A stretch of 15,862 bases of DNA from Euperipatoides rowelli (Eukaryota > Onychophora > Udeonychophora > Euonychophora > Peripatopsidae). The notes under the pieces were generated by a model that searched no databases, had not been told where the DNA came from, and worked only from the letters and a program-made list of their open reading frames with translations. A program made the position numbers and the translations under genes. Location: the NCBI GenBank assembly GCA_003024985.2, contig PXIH01S0001763.1, one strand, 5' to 3'. Positions 7,610-15,862 of the stretch are shown here, one piece after another (the first letter of the stretch is position 1; every line of letters begins with the position of its first letter).

Positions 7610-7672
7610 ATTAATGACGATTTATATTTGAGGCAATGTTGACTATTGCCTGAAATATAAATTGATAATAAT
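7610..7672. repeat. 63-nt hairpin, pre-miRNA-like in shape
   Basis: The core arms ATTTATATTTGAGGCAAT (7620-7637) and ATTGCCTGAAATATAAAT (7645-7662) pair over 18 positions with one mismatch around a 7-base loop (GTTGACT). Extending outward to 7610 and 7672 gives a 28-pair stem with three mismatches and two G:U pairs. Stem length and loop size are within the range of animal microRNA precursors, although on the short side. Expression is unknown; it may also be a MITE relic. Confidence 0.55.
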
Positions 7673-7860
7673 TGCCAAAAAATTCATTCTTGAAAACTTC
7701 TGTATATTTCTTGTTAAAATATTGGTATTTGAAAATTAGTGTAATGACTAATCATTTGGCTCTTGCAAGGAGTTGATCTCTTATTTGGAGACCAGATTAC
7801 AGTCGTACTGGTTTTTAATATTAATGCAAATTGTAAATAGTTACTAATTAACAAACATAT

Positions 7861-7891
7861 ATAATATTCAAAAAAGTTTTTTGAATATTAT
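7861..7891. repeat. 31-bp perfect palindrome
   Basis: ATAATATTCAAAAAA, a single G, then the exact 15-base reverse complement. Probably a cruciform-prone AT-rich palindrome. Confidence 0.9.
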
Positions 7892-7975
7892 GGCAAAATG
7901 ATGATTTTATAAAAATGTAATAAGACCATTATCTAATTCAGGGCTAAGTCTTAATACTTTTGTCTTAATTGCATG

Positions 7976-7993
7976 TACAGTATATATACTGTA
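7976..7993. repeat. 18-bp perfect palindrome
   Basis: TACAGTATATATACTGTA, an instance of the over-represented TACAGTA word in inverted pair. Confidence 0.9.
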
Positions 7994-8177
7994 TATAATT
8001 ATGAATAAACGCATGTATACTGTAATAATAAATAACACATTTACAAAGAAAATCTACAAAATATGAAAATCAATTACCGGTAAGTAAATTTGATGTTCAG
8101 TTGAAATCTTATCATATTAACCCATAATTGCATTTTATAATTTATTTTTATTAATTTGTAGGCTATATTTATGTAAT

Positions 8178-8254
8178 ATAGTTGAGGACCACTAGTCCAT
8201 GGTGGAAGAATCTTCTTCCACCATGCACTAGTCAATGTAGTGGTCGTTAACTAT
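8178..8254. repeat. 77-bp imperfect inverted repeat with near-perfect core
   Basis: The core 8198-8225 consists of CATGGTGGAAGAA, two bases (TC) and its exact 13-base reverse complement. Outside the core, 8178-8193 and 8239-8254 pair at 14 of 16 positions (ATAGTT...GACCACT against AGTGGTC...AACTAT), the right side carrying several unpaired bases (CAATGT region). Such a foldback could be a tiny MITE or the stem of a structured RNA; the 2-base centre is too tight for a typical microRNA loop without opening some pairs. Confidence 0.7.
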
Positions 8255-9531
8255 AATGTTGTCTTATTTTCAATCTTTGCACTATCAAATTTTGTTTTCT
8301 ATCTTCACTGAAAATACTGTACATCCTAAATAAGCTTCTCATTGTCTCCTATCAGTAAATATTAACTACTTCAAATTATCTGCATATACAGTAGCCTACA
8401 TGATTCGTTTAGTTTCCATTTTTATTTCTCCTTTGCAATAATTGCAATTTATTTTAATGGTGTCTTAGAAAATTGGTCTTTTAACAATTTGGCACTCCAT
8501 TTTCTTGCTTTTGATGAATTAATAAAGTGGCTATGAAATTGTACAATATCTTGACAGCTATTTTGACTGACTTGAGAATACCAACTAAAAACACTTTCCG
8601 CTCATGTCTGTGTGAAAATGATCAAACAAGAAAGCTTTAAATATAAATTAACAAAACTAAAAGAGTGCAATTTACTTTTTTTTTAATTTGCATTTAAGTT
8701 TTATTTTTTTCTAGTTTGTTTATGTGTGTTTTGTATTCAGTTTGAAATTAAGATTGATTTTAAATCTTAAAGTTGAAGTTGAGTGTAGCAATGGTTTTTA
8801 AAATGTTTTTGGAATGGGAATTGATTGCTTCTGAGGTGTATTAGCCAAATTGTATTTGTCATGTGCCAAGTTTATCTAAGAAAATTCACTCATCATGCTG
8901 GAAAATGTATCAGGTTTTATATGAAAATAAATATCGATCTATTAAAGAAAAAGTTATTTGGTACTTTTTCTTTAGAGATGGGGAAGGTGAGAGTTGGTAG
9001 AATATTACGAACTTTATAACTTCTTAAATTTTTATATAAAATTTAATATGTTTTTTTTTAAAAGATGCAAACACTGTACATTGTTGTCAATTTTGACATT
9101 TTAGTTGAGTAATTGAAATGCTTTTAATACTTTCATTATTTTGAATATTGACAAATTTTTTATATAACTTTGGAACAAGATCCTAGAAGAATTTTTCAAG
9201 GAAATTTTCTTTAATTTAAAAAGAACTTTGATAAATACATAAAGGAATAAAATGTAGTCATTTGACTTTATTCTAGATATATGAAGTCCCCTGTAATTTA
9301 TGTCTTTTCACTTTATATTGATGAGTGTACAATTGGTTTTCTAATTTGGAACACGTAGAGGACATACACTGTATATAGTTAGGATCAGTATCATTGTAGT
9401 GCGTTCTATGTATTGATAGTTTAATCTCTAAATTCTGATTTTGTATATTAAAATGAAACATTATTCTGAAACAAGACTTAGGGTCTTATACTAGAGCAAT
9501 AAATAAATAAATATCAGTGTTTTGCAAATAG

Positions 9532-9552
9532 TAGCCCACAGTAAATTTAAGT
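9532..9552 (+). repeat. Short dispersed repeat, copy 1
   Basis: TAGCCCACAGTAAATTTAAGT differs at only two positions from TAGCCCACAGCACATTTAAGT at 11534-11554. It may mark the start of an old dispersed element; the similarity does not clearly extend. Confidence 0.4.
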
Positions 9553-11185
9553 AGCTTGCAGCAAAAGTCTGTGTACGGTGCACTGTGATTTAAATAAACT
9601 CTTATAATGGTAATTGTAATAATGTTTAAAATAATTTGGCTCAGCCATTGCATATTAGTATAGGACTAATTTTGTACGATATCCCACACTTGCTCCCTCC
9701 CAAATAAATAAGCTATCAGAAAAATTTTGCCCAATTTTCAAGGGTTTTATATAAAGTAGCTATATAATAATATATAATAACAGTAATATAGTCTATTTAT
9801 TGTATATTATAAGAACAAAATGTACATAGGCCTAAAAGACCAGTATTAAGTTATATTTAGCTATTAACAAAGAATTGGTAGACCACCAATATTATACATA
9901 TTAATTAAAAAAAAAAATGGAGGAGAGGGGAGATGTATATTTCTCAGTGAATAGATTGCTTTCAAAGTACAGTACATTGTAGTAACACAAAATTATAAAA
10001 TAATTTATATTTCTAAGAGCTGTGTTAAAATATTGTTTAAATTATTTTTTAAATGTCACCTCATAATTAAAAAAAAATTGTAGCTATTTTTTTTTAAAGC
10101 TCCTTGGCTAATTTATCTACAAAGGCCTTATGGCTATTTAGAAATTTTAATGTGCTACCTTAATCAAGACAAACCTTTCCCAATCACTCCGTAGGTATTT
10201 CAACAAAAAACAAAACAAATTGAAATTGTTTCACTTATAATATTTATTAATTATAATATAGTTTAGCCTACCTCTAAAAATAATTTTACTACTTTTCTAC
10301 AACATGAGACCATGACGATGTGCTTTGTATACCATGAATGCTCAATTATTCCGGAATAGTGACATTCATGAACTGATCACCCATATTAAATGACTCGCGA
10401 AGTAAGTCCTACTCCAAGTTCATAAGAATAGAGCTGACTTTTCACACTACCATTATCAAAACAGCATATAAATTACTGACACAAGAAATCCACATAATTA
10501 ACAATTACCGTATAAATATTGTAGTATAAAATGAAAGTTACAAAAATTCAAGGTTCACAGATATGACCTAGCTCATTTTGACATAATGAGTTATTTTGTT
10601 TTAAAGAACAGTATAACCTTTCACTAATCTATAACAAACCAATAAATGTTTTTAATGTTATGGGTGGAGCTTTTACCGGTACTTACTGTACCCTCAGATT
10701 GGTGTGCTTGTTGTTGATAAACAAGATTCATGATGAAATTTTTTCTATGTTTGAAAATTTCATCTAAAAATATGAGAATTTAAAACTCAAACAATACATT
10801 TTAAATATGTTCATGTCAGCAAATTATTGTTAAAGTAGCTTTTAGTTTATAAAATAGTTATAAAAGGAAAAAATAAATCCTTATAAATTAATTTTGTACC
10901 AGAGAAGACTGTGAATTTTGGGATATGCTTAGAAAATTGTAAAATTGATGGCTGCAAAAGTAAACGTCCAAAGAAATTTGGAAAATAAAACTTATAAAAT
11001 TTTGTTCTAACTTCTATAAATTTATCACCAACACCCTTTTGATGGATAATAATATTGTATGTTTCAGAGACTTGATGTAATAAAGAAATAATTGTTTATA
11101 AAGTAATAATTTTTAATTCTGTTGAGAGTAAACAATGAACCACAACAACATAATAAAATAGAAATGTAAAATAAGAAATTATGAT
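9553..11185. other. AT-rich non-coding stretch
   Basis: No gene or element is supported. It contains TAGGCCTA/TAGCCTA words at about 9829 and 10262, TACAGTA at about 9966, TACCG(G)TA words at about 10507 and 10676, and the imperfect palindrome at 10333-10370. Confidence 0.55.
10333..10370. repeat. 38-bp imperfect palindrome centred on TATTCCGGAATA
   Basis: Outer arms CATGAATG and CATTCATG are exact inverted copies. The centre TATTCCGGAATA (10347-10358) is a perfect 12-bp palindrome. The intervening bases pair only partly. Confidence 0.75.
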
Positions 11186-11233
11186 GGCCCACAGATGAAG
11201 TTAGTGGGTGGACATTCAGGTAATGAGTACAAC
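11186..11233 (+). repeat. Dispersed repeat, copy 2
   Basis: It begins GGCCCACAG and ends GTGGACATTCAGGTAATGAGTACAAC (given here in two halves: GTGGACATTCAGG and TAATGAGTACAAC). The matching parts in copy 3 are GTGGACACCCA and TAATGTTGAGCACAAC. The similarity is patchy in the middle, and the copies lie about 350 bp apart in the same orientation. Confidence 0.45.
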
Positions 11234-11533
11234 TTTAGACTAAGGTACCAAAGATAACAAATAATAAGAAAATAAGAAATAATTTTCGTGGTATTTATGT
11301 TAGGTTAAGTCAATACACTATTTTGACATTTGCAAAAATGGGCGAGATTATAATTTTGTCAACTTAAAAAAAATCAAAGGAGCTAGAAATTTTGCTTTAG
11401 TTTGTAGTCTGATCATTTACATTTTTTATTGTATGTTAAAAGAATGAAAATTGCTTATTAAAAGAATACAAATAAACCATATAGCTTATTGAAATGTCAG
11501 CGGTCTTGTGGGTGACTAGGAATTATAATTAAA

Positions 11534-11593
11534 TAGCCCACAGCACATTTAAGTGCCATGAGCGAGTGGACACCCAATAATGTTGAGCACAAC
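11534..11593 (+). repeat. Dispersed repeat, copy 3
   Basis: It shares TAGCCCACAG and ATTTAAGT with the 9532 copy, and GTGGACA...CA...TAATG...GAG...ACAAC with the 11186 copy, so it links the other two. No terminal structure or coding capacity is visible. Confidence 0.45.
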
Positions 11594-13311
11594 AGGTTTT
11601 TATTATTTTATCAATAAAATGAAACACTTAATAAATGATTGATAACTGTATTTGTTATGTTCATATCACCCTTAGAGATTGATTTTTGTTTTATTAGTCT
11701 TGAAGTTAAGCTCACTTGATTGTCAGGAATAATAGAGTATAATTTAAAATCACATATCCATTTGGACGAGTGAAATTTTTAAAGCATCTGTGTTAATCTT
11801 TTATTGTTAAGAAAACTATGTACAGTATTTGTATTTTATTTCAAATCAATCGCTGGCTGAATATACTGCCATTTGTATTCTGTCTGTTGGTCTAGCTGTG
11901 TGGAGTCTATTAGAGTTTAAAAATTAGCTTCAAATTTTAACAAATTGAAACATATTTGTCGTCATTTGGTTTTGTAAAAATTACATTGAATTAAGGCATG
12001 TATCCACCAATACAACATAATTTTGTTAGTGACCTTGTCGGTGTCAAACGTTAGTGAAAAAAAGTTTGAGAAAATTAGAAACGTCATCGAAACTGCAGTC
12101 GCTGACATTGTTTGTTTTTGATCGGAAAGTGGTATATTGACAACATATTTGTTATTTTTATCAAGACATTGCTACTTTNGTAGATATAGGCTGGTGTTTT
12201 TTTTTTTTTTTACTTTGTATTGAAACCTTTAAAAGAAGCATTAACAAAAGGCAATGACTTTTGTAAATGCAAAGTTTTATATCTGCATTTTAATGTATTT
12301 GTAAATACAGTTTGAAATCATGCTGTTTCTTATTTCGTTACAGTTACAGGTCTCTCAAAACAATGTTCGTTTCCCCCACCTTAAATTATCAACACATTGC
12401 AGTTACTTGTATATTTTCTCCGCATTAGTTTGGCTAATTACGTCACATTAAAAATATTGGATTGTATCTTGCTACTAAAAACTTTTTTATTTATCTTCTG
12501 TTGACAACCTGATGAAAGTATTGTATACATAGTCTAACCAATCTTTGTTTACTTATCCAACTCTGAAAGTGTTTATCTTGCTAACAGATTCTTTTCTATA
12601 TCCAAATCTTTGATTGGCAGTAGCTAAACTCCTACATAATGTCAAAGGTCATTGCAACTATTTGCTCTGCACACCAAAGTAGTTTATTTCAGAATTGTAA
12701 TTATTTGGGGATTCTTAACATATATACAGCTTATATTGATGCTTTAAGACAAGCTCTAGATTATGGCTTTGGCTAGTTAGGCTGTAAATATGGAGCCAGA
12801 AATTTTGAGGCATTAAACTTTAATTGTGCTGGGGGAAAAAAAAAATATTTTAGAGAAGATAATTTGAATCAGCTTAATAATTTTTATGGCACAACAAATG
12901 TAAATTTTACCTTTTGTTAATGTTTCTAACTTATTTTATATTATTTTTTTTAAAAAACAATGAAAGTATAGCCTAGAATAAATTATAATTAAAAAATTAC
13001 TTATGTTTTTTTTTCTCTGAGGGGGAGGGGTTAAGGGAGAGCACTTAATTTTTGTAGATTAGGGTTCCAAGAATCCTTAATCTGGTATTGCAGTATACTT
13101 GAATATTTTACTGACTTGGTGTTTTTTATTTTCCCTGGTTAATAAAGTTATCACATTTCTGTATAATCTTGAGATTTTTTTTGTATATTCAGATACTGCA
13201 CATTCCAGAAGTAGCTTCTATGAATTTAATTAATACATGCAATTATAATGTTTCTTAATCATCATTAAATATATTAGGCTACAAAAAATATATTTTATTA
13301 CAAAAGAATAT
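11594..13311. other. AT-rich non-coding stretch with weak exon-like patches
   Basis: There is no confident gene. A frame is open from about 11983 to TGA at 12121-12123, and its last part reads VSNVSEKKFEKIRNVIETA in a locally GC- and CpG-richer patch. A plus-strand acceptor-like site (TTTCTTATTTCGTTACAG, ending 12343) is followed by a 35-codon open frame to 12451. A short open frame at about 11804-11925 has a hydrophobic tail. None has a matching donor, polyadenylation signal or recognised family. A base is undetermined at 12179, T/A runs are common, and a G-rich patch lies at 13020-13040. Confidence 0.4.
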
Positions 13312-13336
13312 GGTGCAGATTCTATCAATCTGCACC
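13312..13336. repeat. Perfect 10-bp stem hairpin
   Basis: GGTGCAGATT, loop CTATC, then AATCTGCACC. It lies 35 bases before the hAT-like element and is not part of its terminal repeats. Confidence 0.85.
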
Positions 13337-13818
13337 TCAGCTTGATATAATCTACAGTAGACATTATATTTCAGGGCTCGAAATTTTTTAAAAATACTAG
13401 GTGCCCAGCTGGGCACACAACATAGATCAAGGCGCCCAGAATTCAAAGTAGAGTGCCCAGAAAAAAAGTAATAAAAAAACTATTTATATATACTGGTACA
13501 ACATTGGTCTAGGGTCCTCAAGAAAGCAAACACTTTTTAGTGAATTTATGCTTTATCATATGTAAAAGTGTATTAATTTTGAAATTTAAGATTATTTTTT
13601 AAATATTTTATAGCCTAAAAAAGAACTGATATATCTGAAAAAGGGCATCAAATAGATAACAATATCCTAATTTAATATTTTTATTTTTACTTTATTAAAA
13701 AAAGTAAATATAAAATTTAAGCTTTTTTATTTTTAATAAAAATTATTTTAGAATAGGCCTATTCATTTTATTTCGATTTAGTTGTAAATTACTTCATTAG
13801 TAACTCCGGAGGTAAGGA

Positions 13819-13832
13819 GTAGCCAACTGTAA
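13819..13832 (+). repeat. Left copy of a 14-bp inverted repeat inside the hAT-like element
   Basis: GTAGCCAACTGTAA is exactly the reverse complement of 14057-14070. A variant AGCCAACTCTAA lies at 14038-14049 beside the right copy. Confidence 0.8.
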
Positions 13833-14056
13833 TACTCATTGTTTAGTTCTTTCCATTTACAACACGGTATTACAGTGACTAGAATTTACGTGATTTACAA
13901 TCATATAGTAAGGAAAAAAAAAACACTTTACAAATTTGATTTGTTGTAAACTTGTATTTATAGTTATAGAGATTAATAATATTAATCTTGGTAAATATGT
14001 AGGCTAATCTTAATTATAGCTGACATTGAAGAAAAAAAGCCAACTCTAATGTTAAT

Positions 14057-14070
14057 TTACAGTTGGCTAC
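14057..14070 (-). repeat. Right copy of the 14-bp inverted repeat
   Basis: TTACAGTTGGCTAC pairs with 13819-13832 over 14 bases. With the nearer AGCCAACT at 14038-14045 it can also form a small local hairpin, so two alternative foldings exist. Confidence 0.8.
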
Positions 14071-14354
14071 GTTGTCTATAGCCTAGTAGCGGCTATATAA
14101 ACCACTCATATTATAGGCACTGTACTACTACGCTTTTAAATAATTTATATTAATATTAAATATTACTGTTAGTCATATTTTATCCTAAATTAAAAAAAAA
14201 AATACAATAAATATTCAGTTGTAATTATTAGGAAATATTAAACCGTGAGTTTTAGGTTCCCAAATGGGCCCCTGACATTGTTTTTTACACGCCCGGACTA
14301 ATTTTTTAGGCGTCCCGGGCCACTCGGACATACAGTAAGATTTTTCGAGCCCTG

Positions 14355-15470
14355 TATTTATTTTATTTATACATTGACATCTTTGAATTATATGTGAATT
14401 ATTAACAATTCTTTATCAATCTCCGTTCTCATCTTTCTAAGAAATTTTTTCCATAATATGAAGAATTTCTTTATCACAAAGATAAACGAGAACTGCAATA
14501 TATCAATCCATTACATTAGTAGATTGACAATATTAATAGAGAAGCCACAGCAATTCATTTGTTTCTTTTTTGATTTAGTTTTTTTTTTTTTTAGTGTTTC
14601 TCAAATTAGTAGTCTTTTTTTAAACATAACATTATTTTTTCAACAAGCTCCAGATCTGCAGCAGGTAACTTTGACTAGGGCAGAAAAGGTGAATACTTAA
14701 CCTGTGGCCTAGTCCAGATTGCCTCATTAGTCTTGTCTCTCCTCTTAACTTATTTTTTTCTGTTTCTCTATCAATCATCTTAAGTCCACATTTATCATAT
14801 TGCCATTACAATATTAACAATTCTATTTTTCAAAAAATACTACTAGATTTCTCTCTGCTTTTTTTTTCAACTATCCATTTTTTTATTTATTTTCCCAATT
14901 AGCATGTTCTTGATCTAGTAAAATTGACAATATATTCTCCATACAGCTCCTATCTTAAAGACAATTTTGTGTCTTGTCAAACTATTTTTTTTCAGTCATT
15001 AATATGCTTAATACTATTAATATCATTACAAGCTGATCTGGCCAAATTCATCAATTAAATCATTACCTATTTCATTGTTTTGTATGGACTTTATATTGTA
15101 AAATATTAATCATTGCAAACAGATTTACCAGAATTGGTTATACTGTAATTAGCTCACATCTTTTCTGCAATTAACATATTCACATGGAGGGCCATCATTT
15201 TTATTAAATTCAAAATGGATATTGATTTAACAATCTGAGTGTATTTATTTTGTTAATTTGAATTGGCTCAATAGTGTCTAAGGTTTACTCCTTGAAATAG
15301 GTATAGAAAATTGAATCCCATTGGCTGTTACCATGTTAAAAAAAGTGATTACCCCAGGGCCACAATAAAAATGTCAGAACAACTAACTTTTATTAATATA
15401 AAAATGGTGAAATATACATACAGATACAAAAAAAAAAAAAAATATTATGCTTCAAAATGTGAGATTCTTG
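14355..15470. other. AT-rich non-coding stretch
   Basis: No gene is supported. A plus-strand frame at 14458-14700 (80 codons) is mostly Phe/Ile-rich and spans a T13 run. Its last 19 codons (QQAPDLQQVTLTRAEKVNT) look more protein-like, and CAG/GTAACT at 14662-14670 resembles a splice donor. A minus-strand frame at 14778-14632 (48 codons from ATG) overlaps it. With two opposite frames over the same slightly GC-richer patch and no homology, neither is called. Confidence 0.45.
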
Positions 15471-15494
15471 GTGATACTCATGGCACCTAGGTAA
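15471..15494 (+). repeat. Partial, diverged copy of the 44-bp right-end repeat
   Basis: GTGATACTCATGGCACCTAG followed by GTAA aligns with the start of the unit at 15777 at 19 of 24 positions. The similarity then stops. It lies about 300 bp before the tandem units. Confidence 0.5.
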
Positions 15495-15599
15495 TATTTA
15501 TACTGTATTGAGAAAATAAGTGAAATCTATAACATTATTTATAATATTTGCAAATATGCCAAAATGATAGTAAAAACCACCAATTTCAACACCGCTATT

Positions 15600-15609
15600 C
15601 CGGTACCGG
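15600..15609. repeat. CCGGTACCGG palindrome
   Basis: A 10-bp perfect palindrome in AT-rich sequence, followed by TAAACC. It belongs to the recurring TACCGGTA-type words of the window. Confidence 0.7.
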
Positions 15610-15776
15610 TAAACCAAATGTTAGAAATAATTAATTCAAAAAATCACCTTCAGATGGCAGCACAATTCAAATCAAATGAAAATCAGATGCTCGAGAATTT
15701 CTAGTGTGCCATACTATTATGTACAAGCCATACCAGTAGAAATCATTAATATTGAAATGGATGTTGAGTAATACAG

Positions 15777-15862
15777 GTGATCCTCATGGCAAAGTGGTAA
15801 ACTCTTAAGGAGGATCACCGGTGATGCTTATAGCACTGTGGTAAACTCTTACTGGGGATCAC
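15777..15862 (+). repeat. Two tandem 42-bp units with tRNA box-A-like motif, cut by window end
   Basis: Units 15777-15818 and 15821-15862 agree at 34 of 42 positions and are separated by CG, giving a 44-bp period. Unit 1 has exact 9-bp inverted ends (GTGATCCTC and GAGGATCAC), so each unit is also a potential hairpin. Both contain a match to the RNA polymerase III box A consensus TRGCNNAGYGG: exact in unit 1 (TGGCAAAGTGG at 15787), one mismatch in unit 2 (TAGCACTGTGG at 15831). No box B is visible before the window ends. Either a tRNA-derived SINE fragment or a satellite with a chance box A is possible. Confidence 0.6.

Larger units (their letters stand above)
7331..9531. other. AT-rich non-coding stretch with several palindromes
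   Basis: No gene is supported. It includes a CA microsatellite (7423-7439), an A run at 7580-7595, hairpins listed separately at 7610-7672, 7861-7891, 7976-7993 and 8178-8254, and AT-rich filler. A plus-strand open frame at 8825-9019 begins with a non-ATG codon directly after a stop and has no recognisable motif. A minus-strand frame at 9273-9461 is equally featureless. Confidence 0.55.
13372..14354. mobile_element. Non-autonomous hAT-like DNA transposon (983 bp)
   Basis: The left end starts CAGGGCTCGAAATTTTTT. The right end reads AAGATTTTTCGAGCCCTG, whose reverse complement begins CAGGGCTCGAAA, giving a perfect 12-bp terminal inverted repeat of the CAGGG type common in hAT elements. Subterminal GC-rich motifs flank an AT-rich interior: GTGCCCAG or CGCCCAG three times on the left (13412-13458), and CGCCCGGAC with GTCCCGGGCC on the right (14291-14321). 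No transposase frame is present. The 8-bp flanks (TTATATTT and TATTTATT) do not match convincingly, so the expected target duplication has decayed or the ends differ by a few bases. hAT assignment is inference from the termini. Confidence 0.62.

Noticed and set aside
8825-9019. 64-codon plus-strand open frame
   Set aside because: Starts at a TTG directly after an in-frame stop; its first ATG is 12 codons in; no family resemblance or flanking splice signals.
9273-9461. 62-codon minus-strand open frame
   Set aside because: Asn/Ile/Lys/His-rich frame typical of chance in AT-rich DNA.
11804-11925. Short plus-strand frame ending in a hydrophobic segment
   Set aside because: About 40 codons, no start codon in frame, no splice or polyadenylation context.
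12640-12655. TCAAAGGTCA, nuclear-receptor half-site-like
   Set aside because: A single short motif is expected by chance in 16 kb; no supporting cluster.
14458-14778. Opposing open frames (80 codons plus strand, 48 codons minus strand) with a donor-like CAG/GTAACT
   Set aside because: The plus frame is largely encoded by T runs, the two frames overlap on opposite strands, and no homology is recognised.
1-15862. CRISPR array, tRNA/rRNA genes, bacterial operon or phage features
   Set aside because: No regularly spaced identical repeats, no complete tRNA fold or rRNA core sequence, and no ribosome-binding-site-led gene series; composition and elements are those of an animal nuclear genome.

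Overview
The window looks like about 15.9 kb of non-coding, transposon-littered nuclear DNA from a multicellular animal. It is strongly AT-rich (roughly 30% GC by eye) and dense in stop codons in all frames. It is full of homopolymer runs, microsatellites and small palindromes, and carries two single N bases (3775 and 12179). I find no intact gene, tRNA, rRNA, CRISPR array or bacterial-style operon. The open frames longer than 60 codons are low-complexity or repeat-derived and I do not annotate them as genes. Short words such as TAGGC(C)TA/TAGCCTA, TACAGTA/TACTGTA and TACCG(G)TA recur far more often than the base composition predicts. Together with the decayed PHD-finger LINE and the hAT-like ends starting CAGGGCTCGAAA, this suggests a marine invertebrate, perhaps an echinoderm, but that is inference only.

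Layout. (1) 1-1475, minus strand: a badly decayed non-LTR retrotransposon (LINE). Its PHD-like zinc finger, charged coiled-coil-like stretch and C-terminal endonuclease portion with an S-D-H motif can still be read between stops and frameshifts; the reverse transcriptase, if present, would lie beyond the left edge. (2) 1476-3750: AT-rich intergenic or intronic DNA with a GT/G16 tract and short direct repeats. (3) 3752-5628: a nested insertion. An element of about 680 bp with roughly 22-bp terminal inverted repeats, itself built of degenerate CAAGRGCGCC-type repeats, is split by a 1193-bp solo LTR (4367-5559). The LTR begins TGTAAC, ends CTACA and is flanked by the 4-bp duplication AGCG. It has a TATA-like box, polyadenylation signals, a 31-35-bp minisatellite and two perfect 20-bp palindromes. 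(4) 5629-13311: long AT-rich stretch without a supportable gene. It has a cluster of four palindromes or hairpins at 7.6-8.25 kb, including one pre-miRNA-like hairpin, a pair of about 50-60-bp repeats at 11.19/11.53 kb, and a few weak exon-like pieces. (5) 13372-14354: a 983-bp non-autonomous hAT-like element. (6) 14355-15470: AT-rich, nothing clear. (7) 15471-15862: three related copies, two of them in tandem at 44-bp spacing, of a sequence containing a tRNA box-A-like promoter motif; the array runs off the right edge.

The exon-like pieces leave open that the window is part of a large intron, but none is strong enough to call as a gene. No undescribed multi-gene system is visible. The best leads are the nested LTR-in-MITE structure with its internal repeats, the hairpin at 7610-7672, and the box-A-bearing tandem units at the right end.
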